DNA of 9,041 nucleotides from the NCBI GenBank assembly GCA_029937135.1, contig JAPYQX010000103.1, positions 1-9,041 on the forward strand, read 5' to 3'. The position numbers were made by a program, and so were the translations under genes. The stretch is from Nitrospinota bacterium. GTDB taxonomy: Bacteria; UBA8248. Positions 1 through 5,620 of this stretch are shown piece by piece (position 1 is the stretch's first letter; each line of letters starts with the position of its first letter). The notes under the pieces were generated by a model. It was given only the letters and a program-made list of their open reading frames with translations, was not told the DNA's origin and did not search any database.

Positions 1-344
1 GGATTCACCAGGGCTTGGTATTCGTCAATAATCTTCCCGTCGCGCACTTTCACCGCCGCCAGCTCGGTGGGCCGGTGCTGGGGAGGCCGGCCGCCGGTCG
101 TCTCGATGTCCACCACGGAGAAGGTGACGTCAGGAAGAAAACGTGACTTAAAAAGGGGCTCAAGCGTCAGCCAGCGCCCTTTTTCGTCTTGCGTGAAATG
201 GGAATTAGATTCCAGGTAGGGACCGAGGATGGCACTGGCGGCATCCTCTTTCAACCCTTCTGCTTTCAATATTTTGCGGGCCAATTCTGCGCAAGAAACG
301 GGCTTTCCTTCTCGCTTGAGCGTCCGGGGGATAGTGTTTCTCAT
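1..344 (-). CDS. DEDDh-family 3'-5' exonuclease with N-terminal helical domain (5' part of gene, runs off left edge)
   Basis: Only the first 114 residues are inside the window; the gene continues past base 1. Residues 76-85 read SVVDIETTGG, the ExoI motif of the DnaQ-like DEDDh nucleases, with D79 and E81 as metal-binding residues. It is followed by a TELAAVKVRDGKIIDEY stretch typical of the second strand of that fold. Residues 1-65 precede the nuclease and contain an alanine- and lysine-rich helical segment ending in GRWLTLEPLF, which looks like a small winged-helix domain; that is inference. The doubled glycine after ETT recalls exonucleases fused to a GIY-YIG (UvrC/Cho-like) domain, but any such domain lies outside the window. 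DinG-type or Pol III epsilon-like proteins are the alternatives. The start is the ATG at 344. No good Shine-Dalgarno is seen, and the frame stays open upstream to a TGA at 405-407. Likely role: DNA repair or proofreading. Confidence 0.8.
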   Translation of the reverse strand, partial: MRNTIPRTLKREGKPVSCAELARKILKAEGLKEDAASAILGPYLESNSHFTQDEKGRWLTLEPLFKSRFLPDVTFSVVDIETTGGRPPQHRPTELAAVKVRDGKIIDEYQALVN

Positions 345-398
345 GAGTGCAAAAATTACCGAAGGGTCAAAGAGTTCTGGGCAGTGCCACCTGGAAAT

Positions 399-427
399 AT
401 CGTATCAGAATCGCCTGTTTCGTTCAA
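399..427 (-). promoter_or_regulatory. Candidate sigma70-type promoter for the exonuclease gene
   Basis: On the minus strand, TTGAAC (427-422) and TACGAT (404-399) are separated by 17 bases; each box matches the sigma70 consensus at 4 of 6 positions. Transcription would start near 392 and leave a leader of about 48 bases before the ATG at 344. The position is sensible, but matches of this quality also arise by chance. Confidence 0.35.
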
Positions 428-596
428 AGGAAGTGGCCTTTTGGTGAACCTGGGGAATGTCCGGGCTAATTCGCCCGGCGGACGGGAGATTCGCGTGCCA
501 CGGGGCGGTATCTTCGAGAAATCCAACTCCGGGAAATCTGGCCAAATTGTCCGAAAATCACCCATCGAGGCCCCCCCCGGAATTCATGTCCCACCA

Positions 597-625
597 TTCA
601 CCCCGTTCCCATGATTTGGTATAAC
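597..625 (+). promoter_or_regulatory. Candidate sigma70-type promoter for the tat-pyrF operon
   Basis: TTCACC (597-602) and TATAAC (620-625) are separated by exactly 17 bases. The -10 box matches TATAAT at 5 of 6 positions and the -35 box matches TTGACA at 4 of 6. Transcription would start near 632, giving a leader of about 33 bases that includes the ribosome binding site. No operator or riboswitch-like structure is visible in this short leader. Confidence 0.45.
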
Positions 626-652
626 CCCCTGAAGCCGATTTCCCTATTTACC

Positions 653-660
653 AGAGGGTG
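653..660 (+). promoter_or_regulatory. Ribosome binding site that fixes the TTG start of the TatB-like gene
   Basis: AGAGGGTG ends four bases before TTG at 665. An in-frame TGA at 659-661 closes the frame immediately upstream, so TTG is the first usable start. It is also the start that gives the normal MFGSIGITEL amino terminus of the family. Confidence 0.65.
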
Positions 661-664
661 AAAA

Positions 665-1051
665 TTGTTCGGAAGCATCGGAATCACGGAACTCATCATT
701 ATTTTCGTCGTGGCCCTCGTCGTGATTGGGCCCAAGCGGCTACCCGATCTTGCCAAGACCCTCGGAAAAACGTTGAGGGACTTCAAGCGCGCGACCTCGG
801 ACTTCCAGGATTCCATCGATCTCGACTCGGACGTTGAAATCGAGGAAACCTCGAGCGTCAAGGCCTCCACCGATAACGCAGCGGCCGAGGAAGAGGAACC
901 AAACCGCATCGACCCCCATTCGCCGGCGGACCCTCCGGATACGGACCCCACGGATACGGACAAGGCCTCCTCAACCGAGGCCTCCACAACAGATCCCTCC
1001 TCATCCGCCTCCGGCGAATCGACCGGCAATCCTCCCAAGGATAAGGCCTAA
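665..1051 (+). CDS. tatB: Twin-arginine translocase subunit, TatA/TatB family (TatB-like)
   Basis: Membrane-anchored subunit of the Tat pathway, which exports folded twin-arginine signal-peptide proteins together with TatC. The 128-residue protein starts at TTG. It has a single membrane segment at about residues 8-22, with the acidic E9 near its outer end, then the G22-P23 hinge and an amphipathic helix at about 24-43 (KRLPDLAKTLGKTLRDFKRA). From residue 50 on it is an acidic, Ser/Thr/Pro/Asp-rich tail, probably disordered, with a short DNA repeat. The GP hinge, acidic N-terminal residue and overall length favour TatB. However, many bacteria of the former Deltaproteobacteria have TatA proteins with the same GPKRLP motif, and no second TatA-type gene is visible here, so it may act as TatA or do both jobs. 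tatC follows after 5 bases. Confidence 0.85.
   Translation: MFGSIGITELIIIFVVALVVIGPKRLPDLAKTLGKTLRDFKRATSDFQDSIDLDSDVEIEETSSVKASTDNAAAEEEEPNRIDPHSPADPPDTDPTDTDKASSTEASTTDPSSSASGESTGNPPKDKA
936..961 (+). repeat. Short direct repeat in the TatB-like acidic tail
   Basis: CGGATACGGAC occurs at 936-946 and again at 951-961, a 15-base period that stays in frame and encodes a repeated Asp-Thr-Asp-Pro pattern. AAGGCCTCC and GAGGCCTCC motifs recur nearby. It lies in a low-complexity tail, where slippage would be tolerated. Confidence 0.6.
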
Positions 1052-1056
1052 GCGAC

Positions 1057-1836
1057 GTGAGCGACGAAGGCTCCATGCCCCTTTCGGGGCACCTGACCGA
1101 ACTTCGCAACCGCATTCTGACAATCCTCGGAACAATCTTCGGGCTTTTTCTGATCACCTACTTTTTCTCGGCTGAACTTCTCACCATCGCCCAGCGACCC
1201 ATCGCCGGGACAAATCTCGTGTTTATTTCTCCGACCGAGGCATTTTTCGCCCGGATGAAAATCGCCATCTACGCCGCTCTTTTTATCGGGCTTCCGGTCA
1301 CGCTCTTTCAAGTCTGGCAATTCTGCGCCCCGGGCCTCCTCTCCCGCGAAAAGCGCTACACCGTCGTTTTTGTTGTTACCTCCATGCTCCTTTTCACCAC
1401 GGGAGCGCTGTTTTGCTACTTCCTGATTCTGCCTTACGGCCTCTCGTTCCTGCTCAGTTTCGCGACCGAAACGATTCAGCCCCAAATTTCCATCGGCTTT
1501 TATATCTCCTTTATTTTCAAGCTTATCCTTGTGTTCGGGATAGTCTTCGAGGTCCCCCTGGTCACCTTGCTCCTTGTCCAGGCCGGGGTCGTCACGCCGC
1601 AGTTCCTCACCTCGAACCGGAGCTATGTGTACGTCGGGGCCTTCGTTATCGCGGCGACTCTCACGCCGCCCGACGTGATCACCCAGGTGCTCATGGCCGG
1701 GCCGCTCCTCGTCCTATTCGAGATCAGCATCGCCATCTCGAAAATCCTCTTCCGCCGAAAACTGAAAAAGGCCGCAGCCGAAGCGGCCGAGAGCGATTGG
1801 GACGACGAGGATGAGAACGAGGCCGACGACGAATAA
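1057..1836 (+). CDS. tatC: Sec-independent protein translocase subunit TatC
   Basis: Core Tat receptor in the cytoplasmic membrane; it binds twin-arginine signal peptides and assembles the TatA/B channel. The 259-residue length is normal for the family. Visible family motifs are HLTELRNRI at residues 12-20 with E15 (the signal-peptide contact), SPTEAFFARMKIA near 59-71, FEVPLV at 164-169 with the conserved membrane glutamate E165, and TPPDVITQ at 203-210. Six hydrophobic segments fit the standard fold. The C-terminus is a charged cytosolic tail very rich in Asp and Glu (from about residue 245), somewhat more acidic than usual. GTG at 1057 was chosen because it gives the normal N-terminus just ahead of the HLTELR motif and lies 5 bases after the TatB-like stop. 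An AAGG about 10 bases upstream can serve as ribosome binding site. Confidence 0.97.
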   Translation: MSDEGSMPLSGHLTELRNRILTILGTIFGLFLITYFFSAELLTIAQRPIAGTNLVFISPTEAFFARMKIAIYAALFIGLPVTLFQVWQFCAPGLLSREKRYTVVFVVTSMLLFTTGALFCYFLILPYGLSFLLSFATETIQPQISIGFYISFIFKLILVFGIVFEVPLVTLLLVQAGVVTPQFLTSNRSYVYVGAFVIAATLTPPDVITQVLMAGPLLVLFEISIAISKILFRRKLKKAAAEAAESDWDDEDENEADDE

Positions 1837-2576
1837 TGAGTCCTCCTGATCCACGCGGTCCGCTCTCCCCCGAAGATCGGATTATCTGCGCCCTCGATCT
1901 CCCCACCCTGGACGAAGCTCTCCGCCTGGTGGATTCCCTGGACGGATGCGTCCGCTGGTTCAAGATCGGAATGGAACTGTTCACCCGCGAGGGACCCCGC
2001 GCCGTGGAGTCTGTCCTCGAACGGGGATGGGGCGTTTTTCTGGACCTGAAGTATCACGATATTCCGGCTACGGCGGAGCACGCCGTCGAATCGGCCGGGG
2101 CGCTCGGGGTCTCGCTCCTGACCGTCCACGCCGCCGGCGGGCCCGCCATGCTCGAGGCCTGCGCCAGGGGGCGTGATCGGTGTCAGAACCCACCGGTTAT
2201 CCTCGCCGTCACTGTCCTGACCAGCCTCGATGCGGCGGCGCTGTCCGCCGTCGGCATCGAACACTCCGTCGAAGAGCAAGTCCTGGCGGCGGGCGCCCTG
2301 GCTCAATCAGTTGGCATCGACGGTCTCGTCGCCTCCCCCCGCGAGGTGGCCTCCCTCCGCCGGGAGTTGGACGAAAAACTCCTCATCGTGACACCAGGCG
2401 TACGGCTCGCCTCGGGCGGGCACGACGATCACGCGCGCGCCGAGACCCCCCAGACAGCAGTCAGGGACGGAGCCGACATGCTTGTCATCGGGCGCCCCAT
2501 TCGGGACGCCGAGGACCCCAAAGTGGCCGCGGAGGTGTTCGCCCGGGCTATTGCCCAGGGGGGTTCATCGCGGTAA
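1836..2576 (+). CDS. pyrF: Orotidine 5'-phosphate decarboxylase
   Basis: Cytosolic enzyme that converts OMP to UMP and CO2, the last step of de novo pyrimidine synthesis. The protein has 246 residues, normal for the bacterial type. The catalytic block FLDLKYHDIPATA carries D70, K72 and D75, the charged network of the active site. An early strand, CALDLPTLDEAL (residues 18-29), starts the TIM barrel. TPGVR (186-190) and IGRPI (218-222) form the phosphate-gripping loops, with the ETPQTAVRDGADMLV stretch between them. The ATG overlaps the tatC stop by one base (TAATG), so translation is probably coupled; no strong ribosome binding site is present in the tatC end. The other pyrimidine genes are not in the window. 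Confidence 0.97.
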   Translation: MSPPDPRGPLSPEDRIICALDLPTLDEALRLVDSLDGCVRWFKIGMELFTREGPRAVESVLERGWGVFLDLKYHDIPATAEHAVESAGALGVSLLTVHAAGGPAMLEACARGRDRCQNPPVILAVTVLTSLDAAALSAVGIEHSVEEQVLAAGALAQSVGIDGLVASPREVASLRRELDEKLLIVTPGVRLASGGHDDHARAETPQTAVRDGADMLVIGRPIRDAEDPKVAAEVFARAIAQGGSSR

Positions 2577-2619
2577 TCCCAATTTTTCCGGATCGAGAAT
2601 CCAGGGCCGGATCAAAATC

Positions 2620-2901
2620 ATGGAAGATACCAAGGAGCGGCTTCGGCTGGTCATCAGCGGCCGGGTGCAGGGCATTTGGTACCGCGCCAGCGCCCGTGAC
2701 CGGGCAGAGGCGCTGGGCCTGACCGGATGGGTTCGAAACCAGCCCGGCGGCTCTGTAGAGTTGGTGGCCGAGGGCAATGGGGAAGCGCTTGATCGCCTTT
2801 TCTGCTGGTGCCGGGAAGGGCCCCCCCTGGCGCAAGTCTCCCGAGTCGAGCAGGAGCGGAGCGCCGCCACCGGCGAATTCTCGGCGTTCGATGTGAGGTA
2901 G
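2620..2901 (+). CDS. acyP: Acylphosphatase
   Basis: Small cytosolic hydrolase that cleaves carboxyl-phosphate bonds of acyl phosphates. The 93-residue length fits the 90-100 residue family. The signature GRVQGIWYRASARDRAEALG (residues 14-33) contains the phosphate-binding catalytic R22, and GWVRN (36-40) contains the catalytic N40. The later G-SVELVAEG strand is also standard. A longer frame opens at 2482, but its first 46 residues overlap pyrF and look nothing like the family, so the ATG at 2620 was chosen; only a weak GGA lies upstream. It follows pyrF by 43 bases with no terminator seen between, so it probably belongs to the same transcript. Its physiological substrate cannot be inferred from the context. 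Confidence 0.93.
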   Translation: MEDTKERLRLVISGRVQGIWYRASARDRAEALGLTGWVRNQPGGSVELVAEGNGEALDRLFCWCREGPPLAQVSRVEQERSAATGEFSAFDVR

Positions 2902-2906
2902 GGAAA

Positions 2907-3800
2907 TTATATTCCGGTGTAGCCCGTCCAGAAAATGAGATAGGCCGAAATAACACTTAGATAGTTCGAGATCAGCAAGAGACCGACAGCGAGCAGCATC
3001 ACGCTGCTTCCCACCTCGACCGCCCGGAAATACCTGCGGAAGGATTGATAAAATTCAAAGAAGTAGCCGACACCCATACCGCTGATGAGAAAAGGAACGC
3101 CCAGCCCGGCCGAATAGCTCATCAGCAGCAGAACACCCTGACCCGCCGTTTCCTTCGTCCCGGCAAAGAGAAGAATACTCCCGAGAATTGGCCCTACGCA
3201 CGGCGTCCAGCCCGCGGCGAAAGTCACCCCGACAACGAAACTGCCCGCCCACCCTGCCGGCTTGCTCTTCAGCGCGAACCGTCTTTCTTGGGAGAGGGCC
3301 GGGAAGAATACCGCCGCCGCGTAAAGACCCAACGCCATCAAAACGCCGCCGAGCGTCGGCATGTCGCGGTTTATCCCGAGTGCGCCGCCCGACAACATGA
3401 TCAGGGCCACGGCCCCCGAGGCCGCCGAGGGCAGGGAGTTGAGGAGGGACTGAATGCGAAACTCAAACGCCCGGTCGCCGATATAGAGACCGAACATGGT
3501 GATCATGATTCCGCCGCCGATCCGGATCCCGTCCTGGTAGGAGAATAAAATATTTCCCAGATAGGAAACGCTCGCGCCCAGGGCGACGAAAACCGCCGAA
3601 AATCCCAAAACAAAGAATATGGAATTCAGAAAAATCAGGAGGCGGACGCTCCGCTCCTCCGCGCCGCCCTTGATTTCCTCATAGGAGAGGCCGGTGATAT
3701 AGGAAATATAGCTTGGAAATAAAGGAAGTACGCAAGGGGAGGCAAAACTCAACACCCCTGCCAGGAAAGCCAAACCCAAAGATACATTGTCCGCAGGCAT
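2907..3800 (-). CDS. CcdA/DsbD-family thiol-disulfide transporter, enlarged
   Basis: Membrane protein that passes reducing equivalents from cytosolic thioredoxin to periplasmic thiol proteins, as in cytochrome c maturation. Two half-motifs are present, SPCVLPLFPSY (C23) and GWTPCVGPILG (C201), which carry the paired redox cysteines. At 297 residues it is longer than the roughly 220-240 residues usual for CcdA. The excess lies between the third membrane segment and the ERRF-K-KPAG motif, where I count two further hydrophobic stretches (about 125-143 and 151-169), giving about eight membrane segments rather than six. GGGIMITMFGLY (95-106) and GGVLMALGLY (151-160) look alike, suggesting internal duplication. 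The ATG at 3800 has a GAGGT ribosome binding site at proper distance. It lies 28 bases downstream of the cupredoxin-like gene. Partner thioredoxin and cytochrome genes are not in view, so the substrate is unknown. Confidence 0.9.
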   Translation of the reverse strand: MPADNVSLGLAFLAGVLSFASPCVLPLFPSYISYITGLSYEEIKGGAEERSVRLLIFLNSIFFVLGFSAVFVALGASVSYLGNILFSYQDGIRIGGGIMITMFGLYIGDRAFEFRIQSLLNSLPSAASGAVALIMLSGGALGINRDMPTLGGVLMALGLYAAAVFFPALSQERRFALKSKPAGWAGSFVVGVTFAAGWTPCVGPILGSILLFAGTKETAGQGVLLLMSYSAGLGVPFLISGMGVGYFFEFYQSFRRYFRAVEVGSSVMLLAVGLLLISNYLSVISAYLIFWTGYTGI

Positions 3801-3828
3801 CTGCTACCTCATCATTTCACCGCCAGCA

Positions 3829-4299
3829 TTATTTGACCACCACCTGTGCGAACGCTCCCCCGTCCGACACCGGCAACCCCGTCACAAAATAATAAAAGGT
3901 TCCGGGCCTGGCGAACGCGGTGCTCGCCGTCGCACCCGAGCCAAAAGCCGCACTGACATAAGTGCCGTCCGGAGCCAGGAAAAACAGGGTCGAGGACCGG
4001 GTGACCCGGTTGAGGAGATCGCCCTTGTTAAAAACGACAGATACATACCGGTCGGTCGCATTAAACCAGATGACTGTCGAGCCCTGCTCCATATTTAAAA
4101 TCCGGGGGTATACGCCCTCCGCATCAACGCGGACAACCTGGTATTTTCCGATTCCACCCGAAGGGGGGCTCCCGGGTGCGGCGTCCGCCAGGCTCAAGTT
4201 CAAACCCAAGCCTCCTACCACCCACCCGAAAATGGCCAGCATGTAGCAAAACACCAAAATACGCCAAAAATTCCGCCTCTGAATTTTTTGAGAGTTCAA
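3829..4299 (-). CDS. Secreted cupredoxin-like protein lacking copper ligands
   Basis: No named family is recognised with certainty. The 156-residue protein begins with a basic stretch (KIQRR), a hydrophobic core at about 14-33 and a likely signal-peptidase site after L-A-D-A at about residue 40, so it should be exported or remain membrane anchored. The rest is predicted beta-rich and has the rhythm of a cupredoxin: GSTVIWFN at 73-80, FARPGTFYYFV at 129-139 and a closing VVVK strand. The mature part contains no Cys and no His, so a type 1 copper site is not possible. The start is a TTG overlapping the purA stop (TTGA), with AAGAGGG six bases upstream. A longer frame from 4380 would overlap purA by 85 bases and place charged sequence before the signal peptide. 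The position just before ccdA suggests an extracytoplasmic role; this is inference. Confidence 0.75.
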   Translation of the reverse strand: MNSQKIQRRNFWRILVFCYMLAIFGWVVGGLGLNLSLADAAPGSPPSGGIGKYQVVRVDAEGVYPRILNMEQGSTVIWFNATDRYVSVVFNKGDLLNRVTRSSTLFFLAPDGTYVSAAFGSGATASTAFARPGTFYYFVTGLPVSDGGAFAQVVVK

Positions 4300-5618
4300 A
4301 CCAGGCCCTCTTCGATTACGGTAAACGGATTCCTGACTTCTATCGTATCCTCCCGGGCCGGGCCAGTGGAAATCATCCATATCGGCTTTCCGGTCAAACG
4401 GCCAAGGTGGCCTAGGTATTCCCTTGCCCTGACGGGCAAATCGCCGTAATTCCGGACACCCGCCGTTGGCTCATCCCAGCCCGGAAAATCCTCATAAACC
4501 GGTATGCACCTATCGAGAACGGTGGCCTCCGCCGGAAAAGTGGTGATGCGCTTGCCGTCAATTTCATAGCCGACACAAATCCGGATGGTATCGAGATTAT
4601 CGAGAACATCGAGTTTCGTCACCACGAGCGCATCGGCCCCCGTAACCTGGACGGCATGACACGCCGCTACGACATCGAACCATCCGCACCGCCTCGCACG
4701 CCCGGTCGTGGCGCCAAATTCGGAGCCCTCCAGCCTCAGACGCTCCCCCTCGTCTCCGTGAAGCTCGGAGGGAAACGGCCCCTGGCCCACCCGTGTGCAA
4801 TAGGCCTTCATGACCGCGACCACGGCGCCCACTTTGCCCAACGGCATACCGAGACCGCTGAGCGCGCCCCCGACACCGGTGTTGCTCGATGTCACGTAGG
4901 GATAGGTCCCCATGTCCAGATCGAGGAGAATCCCCTGGGCGCCCTCAAGAAGAACTCGCCGGTTATTCGTGATGGCATCGAGAATCTCCACATCGGTGTT
5001 TCGCACATGGGGGGCGAGAATCTCACGCACCTCACCGCAGACCTCAAGGATATAATCCTCCTCGAGGGCGCGTCGCTCCTCCTCGTCGAGGGAGATGCCC
5101 CTGAGAAGGCGTTTTTTGATCGCCAGGCTGACGCGAACGCGCTCCGCGAGTACCTTATCGTCGTAGAGATCACATACCCGGATGCCTAGCCGCGCCGCCT
5201 TGTCCGAGTAGGCTGGGCCGATACCCCGGCCAGTCGTTCCGATTCGATTTACCCCCAAAAGCTCTTCCATGTGGGAGTCGAGCACTTTGTGGTAGGGCAT
5301 GATCATATGAGCGCGCTTGCCGATGACCAGATTGACGCTGACCTTGATGCCCCCGTCGCGGAGTTGTTTGATCTCTTGGACCAAAGCAACCGGGTCCACA
5401 ACCACACCCGATCCGATGATGCACTGAACATGGGGATGGAGAATCCCGGTGGGAATCAGATGGAGGATAAACTCCTTGCCATCGGCGATAACCGTGTGGC
5501 CGGCGTTGGCCCCGCCCTGATAACGGGCAACGACCTCGGCCTGGCGGGCGAGCAGGTCCACCACCTTTCCTTTGCCCTCGTCGCCCCACTGGCCTCCGAT
5601 CACGGAAAGAACACTCAT
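4296..5618 (-). CDS. purA: Adenylosuccinate synthetase
   Basis: Cytosolic enzyme that joins IMP and aspartate using GTP to form adenylosuccinate, the first step from IMP to AMP. The protein has 440 residues, near the usual 430. The N-terminal GTP/IMP loop GGQWGDEGKGK (8-18) includes the catalytic D13, and NAGHT (38-42) includes the catalytic H41. TTGRGIGPAYSDKAARLG lies in the middle, GATTGRARRCGWFD forms the aspartate/IMP loop, and TKLDVLD is the guanine-binding motif. The ATG at 5618 was chosen because it starts directly at MSVLSVIGGQWG; an ATG at 5645 would lie inside hisZ. GGGG eight bases upstream can act as ribosome binding site. It sits two bases after the hisZ stop and overlaps the next gene by four bases, so it is internal to an operon. 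Confidence 0.97.
   Translation of the reverse strand: MSVLSVIGGQWGDEGKGKVVDLLARQAEVVARYQGGANAGHTVIADGKEFILHLIPTGILHPHVQCIIGSGVVVDPVALVQEIKQLRDGGIKVSVNLVIGKRAHMIMPYHKVLDSHMEELLGVNRIGTTGRGIGPAYSDKAARLGIRVCDLYDDKVLAERVRVSLAIKKRLLRGISLDEEERRALEEDYILEVCGEVREILAPHVRNTDVEILDAITNNRRVLLEGAQGILLDLDMGTYPYVTSSNTGVGGALSGLGMPLGKVGAVVAVMKAYCTRVGQGPFPSELHGDEGERLRLEGSEFGATTGRARRCGWFDVVAACHAVQVTGADALVVTKLDVLDNLDTIRICVGYEIDGKRITTFPAEATVLDRCIPVYEDFPGWDEPTAGVRNYGDLPVRAREYLGHLGRLTGKPIWMISTGPAREDTIEVRNPFTVIEEGLV
4306..4312 (-). promoter_or_regulatory. Ribosome binding site for the TTG start of the cupredoxin-like gene
   Basis: AAGAGGG on the minus strand ends six bases before TTG at 4299-4297, inside the last codons of purA. 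Together with the TTGA overlap it supports a coupled, unusual start codon rather than the distant ATG at 4380. Confidence 0.6.
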
Positions 5619-5620
5619 CT

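Larger units (their letters stand above)
345..664. other. Divergent intergenic region between the exonuclease and tat genes
   Basis: About 320 bases separate the exonuclease start from the tatB-like start. I find no convincing gene here: short open frames on both strands are proline- and arginine-rich, lack recognisable motifs and lack ribosome binding sites. It holds one candidate promoter per direction, a 6-bp GC-rich inverted repeat (CCGGGC 461-466, GCCCGG 473-478) without a U-tract, and a run of eight C at 571-578. The stretch from about 430 to 590 is otherwise unexplained. Confidence 0.6.

Noticed and set aside
461..478. Inverted repeat CCGGGC-6-GCCCGG as a terminator or operator
   Set aside because: Only six base pairs, no U-tract on either strand and not near a stop codon; expected by chance in GC-rich DNA.
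518..559. Three GAAATC-like repeats (518, 533, 553) as regulator sites
   Set aside because: Spacings of 15 and 20 bases are irregular and the motif is short and imperfect.
356..565. A 69-residue minus-strand open frame in the intergenic region
   Set aside because: Pro/Arg-rich, no motif, no clear ribosome binding site, and it would overlap the candidate minus promoter; treated as chance.
571..578. Run of eight C as a phase-variation tract
   Set aside because: It is outside any gene and outside the candidate promoter spacers; a short homopolymer is not enough, and length error in assembly is possible.
598..1038. A 146-residue minus-strand open frame opposite the TatB-like gene
   Set aside because: It mirrors the low-complexity acidic tail of the real gene and is Ser/Val/Glu-rich for that reason.
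2482..2619. Longer start for the acylphosphatase
   Set aside because: The extra 46 residues overlap pyrF and do not resemble the family, which normally begins close to the GRVQG motif.
2862..2875. Hairpin CGCCG-CCAC-CGGCG near the end of the acylphosphatase gene as a terminator
   Set aside because: Five base pairs within coding sequence and no following U-run.
3045..3548. A 167-residue plus-strand open frame opposite the ccdA-like gene
   Set aside because: Highly charged reverse-frame shadow of a membrane protein gene, with no motif.
4656..5189. A 177-residue plus-strand open frame opposite purA
   Set aside because: Shadow of purA codon usage; no recognisable domain and no ribosome binding site.
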